Under the pieces are notes generated by a model. The model was given only the letters and a program-made list of their open reading frames with translations, ran no database searches and had not been told where the DNA came from. Shown in pieces: positions 8,042 through 15,640 of a stretch of DNA of 64,000 nt. Each line of letters begins with the position of its first letter. Position 1 is the stretch's first letter. Location: NCBI GenBank assembly GCA_964458495.1, contig CAYWJB010000020.1:1-64000 (forward strand). The letters are read 5' to 3'. The DNA comes from JANWVO01 sp964458495 (GTDB lineage: Bacteria; Acidobacteriota; Terriglobia; Bryobacterales; Bryobacteraceae). A program made the position numbers and the translations under genes.

Positions 8042-8809
8042 TCAGTGCAACCCCCATCGGCGCAGGGCCGCCAGCGCTTGGGCGGCAGCGGCGCGGTGGA
8101 TCCAGACCGTCAACGGCGCCGCCGCTGCCAGGACGGCCAGAGCCAGCAGCATCTTCAGCGGGAAGGCCATCGACAGCAGCTGGAGCTGCGCCTGCAGGCG
8201 CGAGCACAGGGCCAGCGCCAGGTCGGCCAGCAGCAGGAGTCCGGCCACCGGCAGCGCCAGCCGGAGGCCCAATTCCAGCATCGCGGCGCCCCCCGCCTGG
8301 ACGGCCGGCAGCCACGACCAGCCGTCCCACGCCGAGCCGGGCGGGAACGCCTCCAGGCTCCGGGCGATGGCGCGAATGGCGGCGTGATCCAGGCCTGCGG
8401 CAAAGAAGAGCAGGTTGGCCGAAAGTTGCGACAGAAGCTGAAGCACAGAGCTGTCGGCCTGGCTGGCAGGATCGATCGTCGAGGCATAGGCGAAGCCCGC
8501 TTGCAGAGCCACCGACTGGGCGGCGAAGACCAGCGTCTCGGCGACGAAGCCCGCCAGCAGCCCGACGGCGAGTCCGAAGACCAGCTCCCCGGTCAGCCAA
8601 AGAGTCAATTGGCCTGGCCCCGCCGGCCGCACGGCCGGCCACTGCGGGGCCAGGCTCACCGCCAGGGCGAGGCCGAACCCGATGCGCGCGGGCTCGGCCA
8701 TATTTTTCGCGCCAGGAACCGGCAGGGCTGCAACAAGCCCGGCCACGCGCGCCAGCACGAGCAGGAATCCGTGCAGCGGAATGCCTTGCAGTGCGGCGTC
8801 AGTCCACAT
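8042..8809 (-). CDS. fliR: Flagellar export gate protein FliR
   Basis: FliR, with FliP and FliQ, forms the helical export pore of the flagellar type III system. The product has 255 residues, the usual length, and is almost wholly hydrophobic with about six membrane segments. It shows the family's GELVFGLAVGLLAGFVAE and SFQ/AFPLKMLL-like regions. It overlaps fliQ by 11 bases, which suggests coupled translation. Confidence 0.93.
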   Translation of the reverse strand: MWTDAALQGIPLHGFLLVLARVAGLVAALPVPGAKNMAEPARIGFGLALAVSLAPQWPAVRPAGPGQLTLWLTGELVFGLAVGLLAGFVAETLVFAAQSVALQAGFAYASTIDPASQADSSVLQLLSQLSANLLFFAAGLDHAAIRAIARSLEAFPPGSAWDGWSWLPAVQAGGAAMLELGLRLALPVAGLLLLADLALALCSRLQAQLQLLSMAFPLKMLLALAVLAAAAPLTVWIHRAAAAQALAALRRWGLH

Positions 8810-9068
8810 AACGGCTCAGATCCCGAAAGAGCAGCAGGGTGAAGTTCGTCATCCGGGTGATCATCCAGGGCAGGGCCAGCACCAGCCCGGCGAGGAATGC
8901 CGCCAGGCGGAGAACGCCGCCGAAAGCGGGGTCCTGAAAGCTGGTGACAATCTGGACGAGGCTGATCAGGATGCTGGCCAGAAATCCAATGGCGAGCAGC
9001 GGCAAGGCCAGCCAGAAGGCGGCCATCAGGGTCTGTCGAAGCAGGTCGGCGACGGCGGCGGCGTTCAT
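8799..9068 (-). CDS. fliQ: Flagellar export gate protein FliQ
   Basis: This 89-residue, two-helix membrane protein forms part of the FliPQR export pore. The sequence shows the family pattern around ILISLVQIVTSFQDPAF, followed by a second hydrophobic helix ending ALPWMI. I chose the ATG at 9068 because it gives the standard family length and has GGAGG six bases upstream. The frame is open much further upstream but that part is not FliQ-like. It follows fliP after an unusually long 354-base gap. Confidence 0.94.
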   Translation of the reverse strand: MNAAAVADLLRQTLMAAFWLALPLLAIGFLASILISLVQIVTSFQDPAFGGVLRLAAFLAGLVLALPWMITRMTNFTLLLFRDLSRYVD

Positions 9069-9412
9069 GCATCCCTCCGCATCCCTGCAAGCGCAGGCTC
9101 CCGACAGCTGCCGGACGCGCCCGGCGTCCGGAGCGCAACGCCTCCGGACGGGCATGGGAAACCGTGCGGGGCCTTTGGCGAGGCTTGCCGCCATCGTCCG
9201 CCACGGGAAAGCGGGCGCCCGCTTTCGGTGTTTCGTCCTCTGCATTGTCCACACAGGGGCGCCCCGATTCGCCGCCGGGAAGCCTCCGGATTTGCCGGAA
9301 ATCCCGCCGTATTTTCCCCGCGCGTGGAACACCCCCGTGGTCGTCCGGTGAGGCGGAAGAACGTTTTCGTATTTTCCCCATGCGGGGGGAACTCCGGAAT
9401 GAATTTCAGCAT
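9065..9412 (-). CDS. Candidate bridging small ORF between fliP and fliQ (115 aa)
   Basis: An ATG at 9412 lies about 10 bases after the fliP stop and has GAGG 8 bases upstream; the frame ends in a TGA that overlaps the fliQ ATG (ATGA). The predicted product is basic and contains the short repeat GENTKTFF/GENTAGF near its start, plus several Cys. No domain is recognised. fliP and fliQ are normally adjacent, so an insertion of this size inside the pore genes is odd. The frame may be a real small gene, a coupling device or chance. Confidence 0.35.
   Translation of the reverse strand: MLKFIPEFPPHGENTKTFFRLTGRPRGCSTRGENTAGFPANPEASRRRIGAPLCGQCRGRNTESGRPLSRGGRWRQASPKAPHGFPCPSGGVALRTPGASGSCREPALAGMRRDA
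9207..9226. repeat. 20-bp perfect palindrome between fliP and fliQ
   Basis: GAAAGCGGGCGCCCGCTTTC is an uninterrupted palindrome in the fliP-fliQ gap. As RNA it could form an 8-bp stem with a GCGC loop. There is no following T-run, so it is not a standard terminator. A protein-binding site or mRNA stability element is possible. Confidence 0.55.
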
Positions 9413-9422
9413 TGCGGACACC

Positions 9423-10139
9423 TCAAAAACTCCGGACCAGGGAACCGACCAGCAGATTCCACCCGTCGACCAGCACAAACAGCAGCACCTTGAGCGGGGC
9501 CGAGACCATCACCGGCGGAAGCTGCACCATGCCGATGGAGAGAGTGATGGAGGCCACCACAAGATCGATCACCAGGAAGGGCAGGAACAGGACGGCGCCG
9601 ATTTGAAAGCCTCTGCGCAGTTCGGAGAGCACATAGGCCGGGGCGATGACGGCCAGCCCGAGCTCCCGGGGGTTGTCCGGCGGCGGCGCCTTGGTGATCC
9701 CGACCATGAGCGCGAGGTCCTTTTCGCGGGTGAAGCGCAGCAGAAAGTCCCGCACGGGCCGCGTGCCCTGCTCCCACGCCTGCCGGCCGTCGAGCTTTCC
9801 TTCCTCGAACGGCTTCCACCCGGCCTGGTAGGCCTCCTGGACCACCGGCTGCACGATCAGCAGAGAGAGGAAGAGCGACAGCCCGGCGAGAACCTGGTTC
9901 GAGGGCGCCGTCTGGGTGCCGAGAGCCTGGCGGAGGAAGTGCAGCACGAGGCTGATGCGGAGGAACGGCGTCAGGGAGACCAGCGCGGCGGGCAGCACCG
10001 TCAGGCCGGTGAGCAGGATCACCACCTGGAGCGGCAGGCCGAAGGCGCCGGCCGCCGCCGTTGCGTTGCCGCCGGCTGCGCCCGTTTGCGGAGCGGCCGC
10101 CTGCGCCGCCAGGCAGAGGACGAACGGCAGAAGCCTCAT
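9423..10139 (-). CDS. fliP: Flagellar export gate protein FliP
   Basis: FliP is the main pore subunit of the flagellar type III export gate. The product has 238 residues with a cleavable signal-like N-terminus, then membrane segments around 37-58 and 85-105 and two C-terminal ones. Family motifs are visible, including the TPFLRISLVLHFLRQALG stretch and GWNLLVGSLV at the end. The ATG start at 10139 overlaps the fliO stop by four bases. The frame extends upstream through fliO, but that part is not FliP. Confidence 0.95.
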   Translation of the reverse strand: MRLLPFVLCLAAQAAAPQTGAAGGNATAAAGAFGLPLQVVILLTGLTVLPAALVSLTPFLRISLVLHFLRQALGTQTAPSNQVLAGLSLFLSLLIVQPVVQEAYQAGWKPFEEGKLDGRQAWEQGTRPVRDFLLRFTREKDLALMVGITKAPPPDNPRELGLAVIAPAYVLSELRRGFQIGAVLFLPFLVIDLVVASITLSIGMVQLPPVMVSAPLKVLLFVLVDGWNLLVGSLVRSF

Positions 10140-10435
10140 CGCAGGTCTCCTCCTTTCAGCGCAGAACCGGCCTCGGCCAGCGCATCCCGAAACGCCGGGC
10201 TCCTGCCGAGCAGCGCGCCGCCGGGGAACGTGACCACCACCAGCGTCTCTCCCGAGAGGCGGACCACATGGAGGCTGTGCTGGCCCGTGAGGGGGAGCCG
10301 CTGGACGAGCTCGGCCGGGCCCTGTCCGCGCGGCCGCAGCCACGAGGCCGTCAGGCGGCCGCGTGCGGCCAGCCAGGCGGAGGCGGCCACGAGTGCGAGC
10401 AGCGCCACGGCGGCGAGGGCTTGCAGGGATTCCAT
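10136..10435 (-). CDS. fliO: Flagellar biosynthesis protein FliO
   Basis: FliO is a small bitopic membrane protein that assists FliP assembly. Its 99 residues consist of one N-terminal membrane helix (about 5-25) and a cytoplasmic domain with the typical LVQRLPLTGQHSLHVVRL pattern (basic-hydrophobic strands) and G..LLGRSPAF. Position between fliN and fliP, with a 4-base overlap to fliP, supports the call. Confidence 0.85.
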   Translation of the reverse strand: MESLQALAAVALLALVAASAWLAARGRLTASWLRPRGQGPAELVQRLPLTGQHSLHVVRLSGETLVVVTFPGGALLGRSPAFRDALAEAGSALKGGDLR

Positions 10436-10436
10436 G

Positions 10437-10685
10437 TCAGTGTTCCTCCCGGAAGTCGGTGACCCGGATGCCTATCATGTCTTCGATCACTACAACCTCG
10501 CCGGAGCCGATCAGCGCGCCACTGGCCAGAATGTCGATGTTTTCTCCGGCCGAGCGGTTGAGCCGGATCACATGGCCGCATTCGAGAGCGAGGAGTTCCC
10601 TTACGCTCATCACCCTTTCGTCGAGCCGCACCTCGAATTCGATCCTGACGTCGGCCAACGGCGCGATGACTCCCTGGATTCTCAC
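10437..10685 (-). CDS. fliN: Flagellar motor switch protein FliN, short form
   Basis: This 82-residue protein is almost only a SpoA domain (VRIEFEVRLDERVMSVRELL, then SGEVVVIEDMIGIRVTDF), the canonical C-ring component that controls rotation direction and docks export cargo. It lies one base upstream of fliO, the classical fliN-fliO-fliP order. A longer SpoA protein ends the same operon at 1436-2242, so the two may form different switch or export platforms. Confidence 0.92.
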   Translation of the reverse strand: MRIQGVIAPLADVRIEFEVRLDERVMSVRELLALECGHVIRLNRSAGENIDILASGALIGSGEVVVIEDMIGIRVTDFREEH

Positions 10686-10703
10686 GCGTCTCCCCCTGCC
10701 GGC

Positions 10704-11954
10704 TCACCGCTTCAGATTGATGGTCTCCTGGCTGATCTCGTCGACGGCGGTGACGACGCGGGCATTGGCCTGATAGCCGCGCTGGAGCACGATCAGATTG
10801 GTGAACTCCCGGGCGATGTCCACGGTGGAGAACTCCACGGCGCCGCCAATGATCTGGCCGCGCCCGCCCGTGCCGGGCAGGCCGATGGCCGGCAGGGCCG
10901 ACCTTGCGCTCAACTGGAAGTTGCTGTTGCCGACCGCAATCATCGACTCGGGGTTGCGGATGGAGGCCATGGCAAGCTGGCCCACGGCGACCTGCTCGCC
11001 GTTGGAGTACTGCGCCAGCACCCGGCCGCCGTCTCCGATGCCGACCCGGATCAGTTGCGCCGCCGGATGGCCGTCCTGCGCGTTGGCGGCCACGGCGGAG
11101 GGCTGCGAGAACTGGGTGAGGCGCGGCGTGCTGCCGTTGTAAAGCTGCCAGGTGATATCGAGGTCGGCCGCCCCGTTGGCCAGGTTCGTGACCGTCAACT
11201 GCGGCATCTGATCTGTGGCCGCCGGAGAGGTCAGCCGGCCCTGCGCGTCAAACTGCAACGTGCCGGTGACGGGAGTGAAGGGGGGGCTGGCAAGATCGCT
11301 GTCGGGGAAGATCAGCGCATAGCTCCACTCGCCCGGATTGGCGGTCTTCTCGAAGCGGACCGAGATGGTATGGGCGCCTCCAAGAGAGTCGAAGACCTCA
11401 ATGGAGGTCGAAAACATGGTGGGCGGAGGACCGGCTGTGGCGGAGGCGTCCAGGTTCAAATCAAAGGAGACGTTGGCCGTGGGAACGGGAGCACGGAGGC
11501 TGCCCACGGGCACGATGACATCGGTCACGGGTTGTGTGGTGTCCAGGACGCCGTTGGTTTCGTTCCAGCCTTGCAGGCGGAAGCCGGTGGCCGTGACGAG
11601 CTGGCCCTGCTTGTTGACCTGGAGGTTCCCGCCCCGCGTGTAGAGCACCGCACTGGTGACCGGATCCTTCACCACCAGGAAACCGTCGCCCTGGATGGCG
11701 ACGTCCAGCGGGCCGGAGCTGGCCTGGATGGCGCCCTGGGAAAACTGGCGGAGCGTGACCGGGCGGGCCACCCCGAAGCCGACCTGCGTTTCGCCGAGGC
11801 CGGCGCCCAGCGACTGCGTGACGAGGTCGCTGAAGACGACCACGCTGGCCTTGTAGCCGGGCGTGTTCAGGTTGGCAAGATTGTTTCCGACGACGTCGAC
11901 CGCCGTTGTGTGCGCTCCCAGCGCGCTGAGAGCCGTGGAAAAGGAAGTGAACAT
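10704..11954 (-). CDS. flgE: Flagellar hook protein FlgE
   Basis: FlgE polymerises into the hook. The 416-residue product has the N-terminal rod/hook motif (about residues 5-35, VDVVGNNLANLNTPGYKAS), a middle FlgE D2-type region and the C-terminal helix with VDIAREFTNLIVLQRGYQAN. Length is normal. It lies 11 bases after flgD, its cap protein. It shares the terminal motifs with FlgF and FlgG but is longer and paired with flgD, which fixes its identity. Confidence 0.95.
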   Translation of the reverse strand: MFTSFSTALSALGAHTTAVDVVGNNLANLNTPGYKASVVVFSDLVTQSLGAGLGETQVGFGVARPVTLRQFSQGAIQASSGPLDVAIQGDGFLVVKDPVTSAVLYTRGGNLQVNKQGQLVTATGFRLQGWNETNGVLDTTQPVTDVIVPVGSLRAPVPTANVSFDLNLDASATAGPPPTMFSTSIEVFDSLGGAHTISVRFEKTANPGEWSYALIFPDSDLASPPFTPVTGTLQFDAQGRLTSPAATDQMPQLTVTNLANGAADLDITWQLYNGSTPRLTQFSQPSAVAANAQDGHPAAQLIRVGIGDGGRVLAQYSNGEQVAVGQLAMASIRNPESMIAVGNSNFQLSARSALPAIGLPGTGGRGQIIGGAVEFSTVDIAREFTNLIVLQRGYQANARVVTAVDEISQETINLKR

Positions 11955-11965
11955 GACGAGTCCTC

Positions 11966-12295
11966 CTAAGGCAGGTTGCTTTCTTCGGCCGCTGCGGACC
12001 CTGTTTGTGGCTGCGCCGCCGACAACGATTCGCGGATCTGTTCCAGGTCCTTGCGCATCCCCAGCGTGAGCTCCAGTTGCGTGAACTGCGCCAGTTGCGC
12101 GACAAACTCGGTTCCCTCTGCCGGCTGGAGCGGGTTCTGGTGCCGGATCTGGGCCACCAGCAGTTGCAGGAACACTTCCTTGTTGGCCAGGCGATCCAGG
12201 GAACCGGCCGGCCCGGTTCCGGCCGCCTGGCCCGAGCCTGCGTCCGCCGCCAGAGCGGCGGATGCGCCGGCGCCGCCAGTGGGTGTGAGATTCAT
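11966..12295 (-). CDS. flgD: Flagellar hook capping protein FlgD, short form
   Basis: FlgD caps the growing hook. At 109 residues the protein keeps only the conserved N-terminal part (LANKEVFLQLLVAQIRHQNPLQPAEGTEFVAQLAQFTQLE) and lacks the Ig/FlgD C-terminal domains found in longer members. The ATG at 12295 overlaps the fliK stop by four bases. It precedes flgE as usual. Confidence 0.9.
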   Translation of the reverse strand: MNLTPTGGAGASAALAADAGSGQAAGTGPAGSLDRLANKEVFLQLLVAQIRHQNPLQPAEGTEFVAQLAQFTQLELTLGMRKDLEQIRESLSAAQPQTGSAAAEESNLP

Positions 12296-13869
12296 GATTG
12301 CCTCCAGGCGCCCATCCTGCGCAGGGCGCTCAACTCGATCCATTCCTCCCGCGCGCTCTCCTGACGGTTGCGTCCGGAAGAGGCGTCCCGGCCGGAGTGG
12401 CTCCCCGGCGAAGGCTCCCCAGAGGGTTCCAGGTTCAACCGGGCCGCCCTGGTGGCCGGTTCGTCCGCCGTCCCCGGTTGCCGTGCCGGACTCCATCCCG
12501 CCGGGCGAGAAGGCACGGAAGGCGCAGTCTCTGTGTGCCATCCAGCGTGTTCGAGGGCGCGTTCCAGCCGGGGCCAACCCGAACGGAGAACCTCCGCGAT
12601 CCGCTGCTCGCTGGCAGTCATCCTCATCCGCACAGAGCCCGCCGCATCCCACAGCCGGATTCGCACTCTCTCGCCCCGTTCACCCTCGACCTGGACATCG
12701 AGCTGATTTCCGCTGCGGGGCAATTCAGGCCGCCCTTCGGGCGGGGCGGCGGCAGAGTGGGATTCCGCTGCCGGCGCCCGCCGCGATCCAGGCTGGATAT
12801 TCGCGGTTTCCGGCCCGGCGGCAATGGCCGGGCTCTGCAATGTCGCGTCGGCGGCGGCAAGGCCTGCACCGGCCAGCTTCGGCCCCGGCGCCTGCTGGAA
12901 CGCGGGTTCGGCGGCGGAGTGGCCGCGCTCTCTCTCGGCCTCCGCATGAAGCGATGCCGGTTCGCTGCGGTGTTCCGCTTGCTCCGGCCATGCCTCCCGC
13001 ATGCCGCGCGCCGCCTCGCCGGGCAACAATTCCGCCCCCGCTACCGGATCCGGGAAACGACCCACGGCGAAGGCTTCCCGACGCTCCGGTGCCGCTCCTG
13101 CGCCGGGTCTGGGGCCGCGGGCCGCCAAGGGGCCGGCCGTCGGTTCGCCAGTGCGCCTGCGGCCGCCGCCGTCATGGCCGGCATCCTGTCTGGCCTCCTT
13201 GTGCTCTGCTCCTCGAGCGCCGGTCTGCACCGGGTCCGGGACCGGGCTGGCTTCGGCGTGCGGTTTCAACAGGACTTCGGCGACAGGGTGTTCGGCCAAC
13301 GGGCCGCGGGCGGCAGACTCGGGGCGGCGGGGCGCAGCGGCCGGTTTCCCGTCCGGTTCTGGTCCAGCCTCAGGGGTCGGGATTGCCGCCAAATCCGGGG
13401 GGGCTGCCGCGAGATGCACCGGCTTCAGGCCGCCGGTTCCGGCTGCCTTCCCATCTGCCGGGTCTTGCGCCTTCACCGCGGGCGCGGCCGTTTCCGCGGC
13501 AGCCGTCCACGAAGAGGATTCCACCGTTCGAACCATAGCGCCGGCCTCCGGCGCCGCGGCAGGGGCAGGGAAGAGGAATGGCGGGGGAGGCGGCTGCGGC
13601 GGAGTTTGCGGCACCAGGACGGACCAGCAGCAGGCCGGATCGGAAGGTCCTTTCTCTTCCTCTGTGCCGGCTTCCAGGTCCGGCCCCAAACCTGTTTCCG
13701 CTCCGTCAGCGCCCTGTTCCAATTGCACTCGCTGCCAAACGGCGAACCAGACGCCCTTCTCCCCGGTTGCCGGGGCGGGGCTGGCCTGGGTTTCGAGCGC
13801 GGCCCCTTGGAACTCCGCGTCACACGGGAGAACGGAATCCATCGGGATCGGCAGCGCCGTTTGCGTCAC
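12292..13869 (-). CDS. fliK: Flagellar hook-length control protein FliK
   Basis: FliK is exported as a molecular ruler and triggers the FlhB switch. The product has up to 525 residues. A long low-complexity Ala/Pro/Gly/Glu-rich region fills most of it, as expected for the ruler. The conserved C-terminal FliK domain lies at about 380-460 (VRIRLWDAAGSVRMRMTASE, then LRSGWPRLERALEHAGW). The GTG at 13869 lies just two bases downstream of the start site predicted from the sigma-54 promoter. An internal ATG at 13842 is an alternative start. It is first in the hook/export operon and overlaps flgD. Confidence 0.82.
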   Translation of the reverse strand: MTQTALPIPMDSVLPCDAEFQGAALETQASPAPATGEKGVWFAVWQRVQLEQGADGAETGLGPDLEAGTEEEKGPSDPACCWSVLVPQTPPQPPPPPFLFPAPAAAPEAGAMVRTVESSSWTAAAETAAPAVKAQDPADGKAAGTGGLKPVHLAAAPPDLAAIPTPEAGPEPDGKPAAAPRRPESAARGPLAEHPVAEVLLKPHAEASPVPDPVQTGARGAEHKEARQDAGHDGGGRRRTGEPTAGPLAARGPRPGAGAAPERREAFAVGRFPDPVAGAELLPGEAARGMREAWPEQAEHRSEPASLHAEAERERGHSAAEPAFQQAPGPKLAGAGLAAADATLQSPAIAAGPETANIQPGSRRAPAAESHSAAAPPEGRPELPRSGNQLDVQVEGERGERVRIRLWDAAGSVRMRMTASEQRIAEVLRSGWPRLERALEHAGWHTETAPSVPSRPAGWSPARQPGTADEPATRAARLNLEPSGEPSPGSHSGRDASSGRNRQESAREEWIELSALRRMGAWRQS

Positions 13870-13881
13870 GCCGGATTCACG

Positions 13882-13897
13882 AGCAGGAGGCGTGCCA
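13882..13897 (-). promoter_or_regulatory. Sigma-54 promoter for the fliK operon
   Basis: On the minus strand the sequence is TGGCACG-CCTCC-TGCT, with GG and GC exactly 10 bases apart, as RpoN requires. Transcription should start near 13871, only about two bases before the GTG of fliK, giving a near-leaderless mRNA if that start codon is used. Confidence 0.7.
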
Positions 13898-13915
13898 ATC
13901 CGGCAGGCGCTGATT

Positions 13916-14003
13916 TTTCAAAGGCCTGGCTGCAGTGCGGTGTTCCGCGCCCGCCGGCGAGTCCTGAAATGGAACACGGCCGCGGCGCGGTGGTGTTTCA
14001 AAG
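13916..14003. promoter_or_regulatory. Candidate activator-binding region between divergent sigma-54 promoters
   Basis: The intergenic segment has two direct copies of TTTCAAAG (13916-13923 and 13996-14003, 80 bases apart) and an inverted pair GTGTTCC/GGAACAC (13940-13946 and 13971-13977). Sigma-54 promoters need an upstream enhancer-binding protein, and these repeats are the obvious candidates for its site. The activator itself is not in the window. Confidence 0.4.
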
Positions 14004-14052
14004 CGGGAGTACGGCTGCGGGCGGGATTCGGCAAATGCAAGAGAAATCGTTT

Positions 14053-14068
14053 TGGCACGCGGGTTGCT
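14053..14068 (+). promoter_or_regulatory. Sigma-54 promoter for the flgF operon
   Basis: The sequence TGGCACG-CGGG-TTGCT is an almost perfect -24/-12 element with GG-N10-GC spacing. The predicted transcription start is near 14079, five bases before the flgF ATG at 14084. No Shine-Dalgarno sequence precedes that ATG, which fits a near-leaderless transcript. Confidence 0.85.
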
Positions 14069-14083
14069 CAGGCAATTTGCGCC

Positions 14084-14833
14084 ATGGATCCACTGACCTC
14101 GACAGCGGCGGCGGGGATGCGGGCCAGACTGGAGGCTCTCGATCTGGCGGCCAATAACATTGCCAATGCCGCTACGGCCGGATTCAAGGGCGACTGGGAG
14201 GCGTATGCGGTCTATCTCGGGCAGGAAAGCCACGAGGCGGCGCTCGCGGGAACGGGCCTGGAACAAACCCGTGCGCCGGTTCTCGAACGCCACAAAACGG
14301 ACACGCGCCAGGGTGTGCTGGTGGAGACGGCCAATCCGTCCGACTTGGCGCTTTCCGGAAGCGGCTACTTTCTGTTGGAAGGCGCCGGCGGATACCTGCT
14401 CACGCGCGCGGGGCGGCTCCGGGTGGCGCCGGACGGACGGCTGCTGACTCCCGAAGGCTATGAGTTCGTGACAGTGGAGCCGCGCCGGGTGCGAGCCGAT
14501 CCCTCGCAGCCGCTCGCAGTGGACAAGGACGGCACGGTGAGCCAGGACGGGGTGCCGCTGGGACGATTGCGGTTGGTGGAAGCGGACCTGGATCAGACGG
14601 CAAGAAAGGAGGGGGTCTACTTCCTCTTGGACAAGTCGTCGCTGCCCGGGTTGAAGCCCGCCGGCCCGGAGGTGCATCAGGCCAGGATCGAGGCCTCCAA
14701 CGTCTCCGCGGCCGAGACCGGCGTCAGGCTGATCCAGATTCTGCGCCAGTTCGAGGCCTTGCAACGGGCCATCCAGCTCGGCGGCGAGATGGGACGCAGG
14801 GCCGTGGAAGAAGTCGCCAAGGTGAATCCCTGA
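14084..14833 (+). CDS. flgF: Flagellar basal-body rod protein FlgF
   Basis: This proximal rod protein belongs to the FlgF/FlgG family. It has 249 residues. The N-terminal rod motif is at 20-35 (LDLAANNIANAATAGFK), the central SGSGYFLLEG...YLLTRAGRL motif at about 91-112, and the C-terminal rod domain at about 200-232 (ASNVSAAETGVRLIQILRQFEALQRAI). It is called FlgF because a clearer FlgG follows 15 bases later. The ATG has no upstream ribosome site but sits just downstream of the sigma-54 promoter. Confidence 0.9.
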   Translation: MDPLTSTAAAGMRARLEALDLAANNIANAATAGFKGDWEAYAVYLGQESHEAALAGTGLEQTRAPVLERHKTDTRQGVLVETANPSDLALSGSGYFLLEGAGGYLLTRAGRLRVAPDGRLLTPEGYEFVTVEPRRVRADPSQPLAVDKDGTVSQDGVPLGRLRLVEADLDQTARKEGVYFLLDKSSLPGLKPAGPEVHQARIEASNVSAAETGVRLIQILRQFEALQRAIQLGGEMGRRAVEEVAKVNP

Positions 14834-14848
14834 CACAGGAGCAGAACC

Positions 14849-15640
14849 ATGATTCGGGCCCTATACAGCGCAGCCAGCGGCATGGACGCGCAGCAAACCA
14901 ACGTGGACAATATCGCCCACAACCTGGCCAACGCGGGCACGGTGGGTTTCAAAGCGCGGCGTGCGCAATTCCAGGACCTGCTCTATCAGACGATCCTGCA
15001 GCCGGGCGCCGCCGCCGGCGCCCAGACCGTGGTTCCAAGTGGATTGCAGCTGGGCCTGGGCACGCGAGTCGTTTCCAACAGCATCTCTTTTGCCCAGGGG
15101 AGCTTCTCGGCAACGGGCAACCCGTTGGACCTGGTGATTGAAGGCCGCGGCTTCTTCCAGGTGCGGCGTCCCACCGGCGAGATCGCCTACACGCGCGCCG
15201 GGCAGTTTCATCTGGACCGGGACGGCAACCTGGTGACGGCGCTCGGCGATCCGCTCGAGCCGCAGATCACGGTGCCGCCGGAGGCCCAGAGCATCACCAT
15301 CGGTGCCGACGGCACGGTCAGCTACACGTTGCCCGGACAAGCCGCCGCCCAGCTTGCCGGCCAGATTCAGCTGGCGAATTTCGCGAATCCGGCGGGGCTG
15401 AACAGCATCGGACGCAACCTGTACCTGCCCACCGATGCGAGCGGCGAGCCCACCGTGGGCAATCCAGGCGGGCAGGAGGGCCTGGGCACATTGATGCAGG
15501 GATATGTCGAGCAGTCCAATGTCAGCGTGGTGGAAGAGTTTGTCAACCTCATCGTCAGCCAGCGCGCCTATGAAGCCAACAGCAAGGTGGTCCGGGCGGC
15601 CGACGAAATGTACCAGCAGGTCAACAGCATGACGCGTTGA
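14849..15640 (+). CDS. flgG: Flagellar distal rod protein FlgG
   Basis: FlgG forms the distal rod. The 263 residues match the family in length and motifs: MIRALYSAASGMDAQQTNVD at the start, the VIEGRGFFQVRRPTGEIAYT central motif, and EQSNVSVVEEFVNLIVSQRA at the C-terminus. A ribosome site (AGGAGCAG) precedes the ATG. The gene overlaps flgA by four bases. Confidence 0.97.
   Translation: MIRALYSAASGMDAQQTNVDNIAHNLANAGTVGFKARRAQFQDLLYQTILQPGAAAGAQTVVPSGLQLGLGTRVVSNSISFAQGSFSATGNPLDLVIEGRGFFQVRRPTGEIAYTRAGQFHLDRDGNLVTALGDPLEPQITVPPEAQSITIGADGTVSYTLPGQAAAQLAGQIQLANFANPAGLNSIGRNLYLPTDASGEPTVGNPGGQEGLGTLMQGYVEQSNVSVVEEFVNLIVSQRAYEANSKVVRAADEMYQQVNSMTR

Noticed and set aside
8682..11969. A 1,095-codon plus-strand open frame across fliQ-fliP-fliN-flgE
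   Set aside because: It is the antisense shadow of several well-supported flagellar genes and shows no domain.
12298..14833. Long plus-strand frames through fliK, one running in frame into flgF
   Set aside because: The part before 14084 is antisense to fliK and compositionally a shadow; FlgF similarity begins at the ATG at 14084.
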